Assembly (NCBI RefSeq): GCF_003721515.1
Contig: NZ_RJJD01000008.1
Coordinates: 565,666-629,665, forward strand
Reading direction: 5' to 3'
DNA: 64,000 nt
Source of the DNA: Rufibacter latericius
GTDB lineage: Bacteria > Bacteroidota > Bacteroidia > Cytophagales > Hymenobacteraceae
How positions within the stretch are numbered: position 1 is the first letter of the stretch; each line of letters begins with the position of its first letter. Below the pieces are notes generated by a model. It saw only the letters and a program-made list of their open reading frames with translations, searched no databases and was not told the DNA's origin. The translations under genes were made by a program, and so were the position numbers. Below, piece by piece: positions 60,468 to 64,000 of the stretch.

Positions 60468-60893
60468 TCAGATAGTAGCGATGCACTTGAGCTCTATGGC
60501 GATGGGTGTGGGCAAGGCGTTCACTTCTACCGTGGTGCGGCAGGGCTGGCAGTCTTTGAAGTACTCGGCGTAAAGGCGGTTGTAGGTCTTAAAATCAGCG
60601 GCCATGTTGGTGAGGAACACGGTAACGTCTACCAGATTTTCCCACCTGGAGCCGGCTTCCTCCAGAATGGTACGCACGTTTTGGAAGACCGAGCGGCACT
60701 GGGCTTCTATATCGTAGGAGATGATGTTCCCGGCCTCGTCCAGCGTCACGCCCGGTATTTGGGTCACGCCTTTCTCGCGGGGTCCTACCCCTGACAGGAA
60801 CAGCAGGTTGCCTACTTTGCGGGCGTGCGGGTACAAGCCAACCGGTTCCGGGGCTTTGGAGGAATGTATTGCTTCGGGCGGGGTCTCGGCCAT
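60468..60893 (-). CDS. RidA/YjgF-family protein
   Basis: This 141-residue protein has EPVGLYPHARKVGNLLFLSG, then GVTLDEAGNIISYDIEAQC, VFQNVRTILEEAGSRWENLV and DVTVFLTNMAADFKTYNRLY. It ends with CQPCRTTVEVNALPTPIAIE, which contains the conserved Arg that binds substrate carboxylate in RidA enamine/imine deaminases. A role in hydrolysing 2-aminoacrylate or a related reactive imine is likely, though sub-families differ in substrate. It is cytoplasmic. Confidence 0.92.
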   Translation of the reverse strand: MAETPPEAIHSSKAPEPVGLYPHARKVGNLLFLSGVGPREKGVTQIPGVTLDEAGNIISYDIEAQCRSVFQNVRTILEEAGSRWENLVDVTVFLTNMAADFKTYNRLYAEYFKDCQPCRTTVEVNALPTPIAIELKCIATI

Positions 60894-60904
60894 ATTAAAG
60901 AGGG

Positions 60905-60939
60905 CTTTTAAGGTGTTTTACCAAAAATAAGCTAAAAAC
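60905..60939. repeat. Dispersed palindromic element, copy 27
   Basis: The left arm is CTTTTAAGGTGTTTTAC and the right arm CAAAAATAAGCTAAAAAC, a diverged copy 12 nt upstream of the RidA start. Confidence 0.5.
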
Positions 60940-60942
60940 CCG

Positions 60943-60975
60943 AGCAAAAAAGAAGCGGGCCCGTGAAGGCCCGCT
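60943..60975 (-). terminator. Rho-independent terminator of the sigma operon
   Basis: On the minus strand, AGCGGGCC (60975-60968) pairs with GGCCCGCT (60961-60954) over a 6-nt loop and is followed by TCTTTTTTGC. It lies 25 nt after the DUF4097-like gene stop. Confidence 0.8.
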
Positions 60976-60999
60976 CTTACATTCAAAACCAGTCTAGGT

Positions 61000-62334
61000 T
61001 TAGCGGAAGGCAATGCTGCCGTACCTGCTGGTAACATTCACTGTGCCTTTAGGAGAGGCTTTCCCGTATTTTCCTTTGAAGCTGCCCGAGGTGTTTCTTA
61101 CTTCTTTCAGGCTGAAGTTAGCCAGATCCTGGTCTACCTTGAAATTGCCGTACTCGGTGTCTACCTCAAAGTTGAAGGCTGAGTTATCCGCGAAGCTCAG
61201 GGCCATGCCGGTGTAGCCGCCAATCAACTCCAACTTTTTGAAATTAGAGGACACATTGCTGATCTCAAAGCCCGAGCAGTACTTCACGTTGAGGCTCGCC
61301 GACTCTCTGAGGCTGCCAATTTTGATGCCCGAGTAACTGCCGGTTCCGGTGATTTGCCCGGCGCTGCCAATCATGAACTTAGAGTCATAGCGGCTGGCCA
61401 TGGTGAGCAGGTCCACTTTGTCAATGGTGATGCTACTGTAACCGGTCACGGTATTGATGTCATCGGCCCCTAACAGGCGCATGCTGGAGTACTTGGCCGT
61501 TAAGTCGCCGCCCTTCATATACGATATCTGGCAGTCGCCGCCGCTGTAGGCCACGGTGATCCTGTTTTTAGGATTGTTGAGGCTGCCGGCCATCAGTTTC
61601 CCGTACTTCACTTCTATATCGGTGGGTCCGTCAAAGTCAGGCATCTGCACCGATCCGTATTTGTTACTGATTCTAAGCGGGTTGCTTTTGGGCATCTTCA
61701 CCATGTAGTTGATCTCGAAGGCTTTTTCGCTGCTGCTTTTGATTTGCATGGGCTCCCGCTCGGTCACAAAAGAAATGAGGTTGCCGGCTCTGTCTTCATT
61801 GATTCTCACGTTGATCTTGTTCAGGATCTCCTGGGCTTTCTCTTCGGTGATGGCCCGGGCCACGATGGTCACCTCTACGGCGAATTCGTTTTTGGTCCAG
61901 GTTTGCACGTCTACGCGTCCAAATTGGTTTTCAATGTCCAGCTTGTCTGAGCGGTCCACCTTGAAGGAACGCTCCACTTTCTTTACTTTGGTGTGGGCGT
62001 AAGCACCCTGCAAGTCTGGGATGGTAGCCTTATCGGCTCCTGTTTGTTCCCGCCCTATGGGGTCTGGCTGATCTGGAATAGAAAGTGTCAGCGACAGGTT
62101 TCCCAAGGCGGCTAGGTCTTCACAGGTTGGCAACTGCGACAAGGCTTCTGAAGACACCTGCACCCCACGCGAAGCCAACGACTGCTGAAGATGCTCGGAA
62201 ATCTCAACCTTGATATCTTCTCTTACTGCTTCTTTGCAGGAAGATGTCCGCAGATGCAGGGTTTGTCCCTGGGCCGAGCCTACCGCAATGAAAAAACAGA
62301 AAAAGGAAAGTAGTTTAGATATTGGTAGTCTCAT
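61000..62334 (-). CDS. Secreted DUF4097-like repetitive beta protein
   Basis: The start at 62334 gives 444 residues with a signal peptide ending at AQGQ. After a helical N-terminal part, the sequence from about residue 120 becomes a regular series of short beta segments: SDKLDIENQFGRVDVQTW, PLRISNKYGSVQMPDFDGPT, EVKYGKLMAGSLNNPKNRI, GQITGTGSYSGIKIGSL and VNVTSRYGSIAF. This fits a DUF4097-type putative adhesin/beta-helix. It overlaps the anti-sigma gene by 20 nt and is therefore the third gene of the sigma operon, probably a cell-envelope output. Confidence 0.8.
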   Translation of the reverse strand: MRLPISKLLSFFCFFIAVGSAQGQTLHLRTSSCKEAVREDIKVEISEHLQQSLASRGVQVSSEALSQLPTCEDLAALGNLSLTLSIPDQPDPIGREQTGADKATIPDLQGAYAHTKVKKVERSFKVDRSDKLDIENQFGRVDVQTWTKNEFAVEVTIVARAITEEKAQEILNKINVRINEDRAGNLISFVTEREPMQIKSSSEKAFEINYMVKMPKSNPLRISNKYGSVQMPDFDGPTDIEVKYGKLMAGSLNNPKNRITVAYSGGDCQISYMKGGDLTAKYSSMRLLGADDINTVTGYSSITIDKVDLLTMASRYDSKFMIGSAGQITGTGSYSGIKIGSLRESASLNVKYCSGFEISNVSSNFKKLELIGGYTGMALSFADNSAFNFEVDTEYGNFKVDQDLANFSLKEVRNTSGSFKGKYGKASPKGTVNVTSRYGSIAFR

Positions 62335-62902
62335 GGCGAGCGGTTTTTTTGTCTTCACTTCTATTCTCCAGTACTTCCAGTTGCTGGTTCAAGAGCGCGA
62401 TTCTCATTTTAAGATTATCGCTCATGGCTTGCAGAAGCACTTCTTTGTTGGGCGTGGTGTATAGTTCTTTTTTAAGCTCGTTGTAGGCTGAGTCAAGCTC
62501 GGTGAAACGCACCTGCCCTACGCCCATGGCCTTCAGTTCAGATTTCTTTTGCTCAATCACCTGCACGTACTTGGTTTCTATCTGGCGCACCTCAGGGGCT
62601 ATTTTCTCCAGCGGAACGGGCGGCGCGGCGGCCATAGCAGCGGATGGATTCTGGTTGGCCATATAATACCTTGCCGAGAAGGCCACCATCACCAGCAAGG
62701 CAATGGCAGCGGCGAATTTCCAGGCGTGGTGCCAGTTCATGGAAATCACTTTGGCCTCTTTCTCAGGTTCAACCGGTAGGATGAGGTTTTTCTCCTCGGT
62801 CTGCAGCTCGGCCGCTATGTCCTGCCAGAGATCCGGTCGGGGGGCAAAGGAATCGAACTCTTCGCGGTGGGCCTGTACAAAATCTTTTAATCTATCTTTC
62901 AT
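62315..62902 (-). CDS. Probable anti-sigma factor (single-pass membrane protein)
   Basis: The 195-residue protein has a cytoplasmic N-terminal part (LKDFVQAHREEFDSFAPRPD with LWQDIAAELQTEEK), one membrane helix (AWKFAAAIALLVMVAFSARYY, residues about 59-79) and a periplasmic coiled region (IETKYVQVIEQKKSELKAMG). Its position directly after the ECF sigma gene, and its overlap with the next gene, match an anti-sigma arrangement, although no zinc-binding HxxxCxxC motif is seen. It likely holds the sigma factor at the membrane until an envelope signal arrives. Confidence 0.75.
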   Translation of the reverse strand: MKDRLKDFVQAHREEFDSFAPRPDLWQDIAAELQTEEKNLILPVEPEKEAKVISMNWHHAWKFAAAIALLVMVAFSARYYMANQNPSAAMAAAPPVPLEKIAPEVRQIETKYVQVIEQKKSELKAMGVGQVRFTELDSAYNELKKELYTTPNKEVLLQAMSDNLKMRIALLNQQLEVLENRSEDKKTARHETTNI

Positions 62903-62948
62903 GGCTTATGCTCCTTGTACTCTCTCGTTTTTGGTCCTTTTTACTTTT

Positions 62949-63509
62949 TCAGCTTAAGAACGACTGCTCCTGCATGAGGCTCAGCAATTTTTTGCGGGCC
63001 CGGCTGTACTGTGACTTTGACGTGGCCTCGCTGATACTTAATATGTCTGCGATCTCACCGTGGTCGTACCCTTCCAGCAGGTACAGCGTGAGTACTACCC
63101 GGTAACCGTCTGGCAAAGACTGGATGGCTTTCTTGATGCTCTCCACCTTGTATTCCAGCTCTTCCTGGTCGTACTCGGGCGCCTCCTCGGCGAAATCATG
63201 ATGTTCTTCCATGGGCACCACTTGCAGGCGCCGGCTGCGCACTTTGGTGATGGACTTGTTGATGACGATGCGCTTTAACCAACTCCCGAAGGTAGAATCT
63301 CCCTTGAAGGTATGCAGCTCTCTGAACGCGCTCAGAAACGATTCCTGCAAGACATCCTCGGCCTCGGTATAGTCATTGGTAATGCGCATGCTCACGTTGA
63401 ACATGGACTTACTGTAAAGTTTGTACAGTTCATATTGCGCCTTACGGTCACCCTCTTTACAGCGGGCCACCACGTGCGCGTTTACGTCGGTGTATTCCAG
63501 CGTCTCCAA
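62949..63509 (-). CDS. ECF-type sigma-70 family RNA polymerase sigma factor
   Basis: This 186-residue sigma factor has region 2 (YELYKLYSKSMFNVSMRITN, DYTEAEDVLQESFLSAF) with the typical -10-recognition helix, and region 4 (LPDGYRVVLTLYLLEGYDHG, EIADILSISEATSKSQYSRA) with a helix-turn-helix. It lacks regions 1.1 and 3, as expected for ECF. It is the first gene of an operon with a probable anti-sigma factor and a DUF4097-like protein and likely regulates its own operon in response to envelope stress. Confidence 0.93.
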   Translation of the reverse strand: METLEYTDVNAHVVARCKEGDRKAQYELYKLYSKSMFNVSMRITNDYTEAEDVLQESFLSAFRELHTFKGDSTFGSWLKRIVINKSITKVRSRRLQVVPMEEHHDFAEEAPEYDQEELEYKVESIKKAIQSLPDGYRVVLTLYLLEGYDHGEIADILSISEATSKSQYSRARKKLLSLMQEQSFLS

Positions 63510-63734
63510 ATTGTTACCTTTTAATGCTCATCATGACGGTAATTTCAGTAACAGCAACCCGGAACAACACCAACACTTTTCGCTGAGCCTTGTGGCTCAC
63601 TCCTGTTCCAAACTTCTACTCTAAAGACTATGCAAAAGCCTTATGGTTGCACCGTGCTTCAAAAAAATCCTATGTATTAAATAACCTTTATTTTTTCATT
63701 TTATTTCTCAATTTTGCCCAAAAAACAGAAAACA

Positions 63735-64000
63735 ATGAAACAATTGCGTCCCATTTTGCTGCTCTTGCTGCTGTTTGGCCCTGCTTTTTCAACTTTTGCC
63801 CAGAAAACGCCTTTGGTAACCAACGCCTCGGCCCCGCGTGAACTGCGCCTGACCATGAGCGATGGCACTGAGCTGTATGTAAAGGTCTCGGGCAAAGGCA
63901 AGCCCTGCCTGTTCATCCACGGAGGTCCTGGTGCCTGGAGTCATTCGTTTGAGGTGCTGGGCGTGAATACCCTAGAAGATTCCTTGCAGATGGTGTATGT
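63735..64000 (+). CDS. Alpha/beta hydrolase, proline-iminopeptidase-like (partial)
   Basis: Only the first 88 codons are in the window. The signal peptide is clear (LLLLLLFGPAFSTFAQ). The oxyanion motif HGGPG follows in CLFIHGGPGAWSHSFEVLG, typical of S33-family prolyl aminopeptidases and related hydrolases. The catalytic Ser, Asp and His lie beyond the right edge. It is probably periplasmic, and divergent from the sigma operon. The substrate is not known. Confidence 0.85.
   Translation, partial: MKQLRPILLLLLLFGPAFSTFAQKTPLVTNASAPRELRLTMSDGTELYVKVSGKGKPCLFIHGGPGAWSHSFEVLGVNTLEDSLQMVY

Overview
The window reads as chromosomal DNA of a Bacteroidota bacterium, most likely a Cytophagales member of the Hymenobacteraceae (Rufibacter/Pontibacter-like). 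Support comes from a SusC/SusD pair, TAnnTTTG-type promoter boxes (several with a TTG about 20 nt upstream), weak Shine-Dalgarno sequences, the rplM-rpsI-rpsB-tsf gene order, and many families typical of this phylum (DUF2490, DUF3108, DUF4832, long NagB-PIG-L fusion). The genus is inferred from gene content only. I see no tRNA, rRNA, CRISPR array, prophage or intact insertion sequence.

Layout. 0-11.4 kb: scattered accessory and housekeeping genes: amidase lipoprotein, MscS channel, OXA-type beta-lactamase, VOC protein, aldose epimerase, NadR-like kinase, PAP2 phosphatase, a truncated vanadium-haloperoxidase relative, PnuC and a rhodanese. 11.5-21.4 kb: guaB, a SpoIIE-phosphatase/STAS/anti-sigma-kinase partner-switching module, then two PpiC-type chaperones (one carrying an OmpA-like domain) and a MoxR ATPase. 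21.6-32.3 kb: TIGR02587/TIGR02588 membrane pair, SDR, GNAT, recA, DUF3108 protein, a PhoB/PhoR-like two-component system and an RluA pseudouridine synthase. 32.6-35.2 kb: ribosomal proteins L13, S9, S2 and EF-Ts.

36.3-56.6 kb is the most interesting block: a type II NADH dehydrogenase, a LacI-family regulator, a NagX-like membrane protein, SusC, SusD, two DUF4832 proteins flanking a PKD lipoprotein, and a convergent minus-strand operon encoding a NagB-PIG-L fusion, a nucleotidyltransferase, a NahK-like kinase, a CBM9-like protein and a GH109-like Tat lipoprotein. The enzymes point to N-acetylhexosamine handling. A pair of 14-bp palindromes with an identical 17-nt spacer and the same orientation lies upstream of both susC (40523-40567) and the nagB operon (56707-56751), so the two halves are probably one regulon, perhaps controlled by the LacI-family protein. 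No classical secreted glycoside hydrolase is present; the two DUF4832 proteins are candidates for that role. 57-64 kb: small unknowns, a membrane MutS-like ATPase, RidA, an ECF sigma/anti-sigma/DUF4097-like operon, and the start of an alpha/beta hydrolase.

A second genome-scale signal is a dispersed intergenic palindrome of about 36 bp. I count 27 copies, none inside the body of a gene, spread over 0.7-32.4 kb and 48.2-60.9 kb and absent from 32.5-48.1 kb. The element occurs in convergent, co-directional and divergent intergenic spaces, so it is not simply a terminator.
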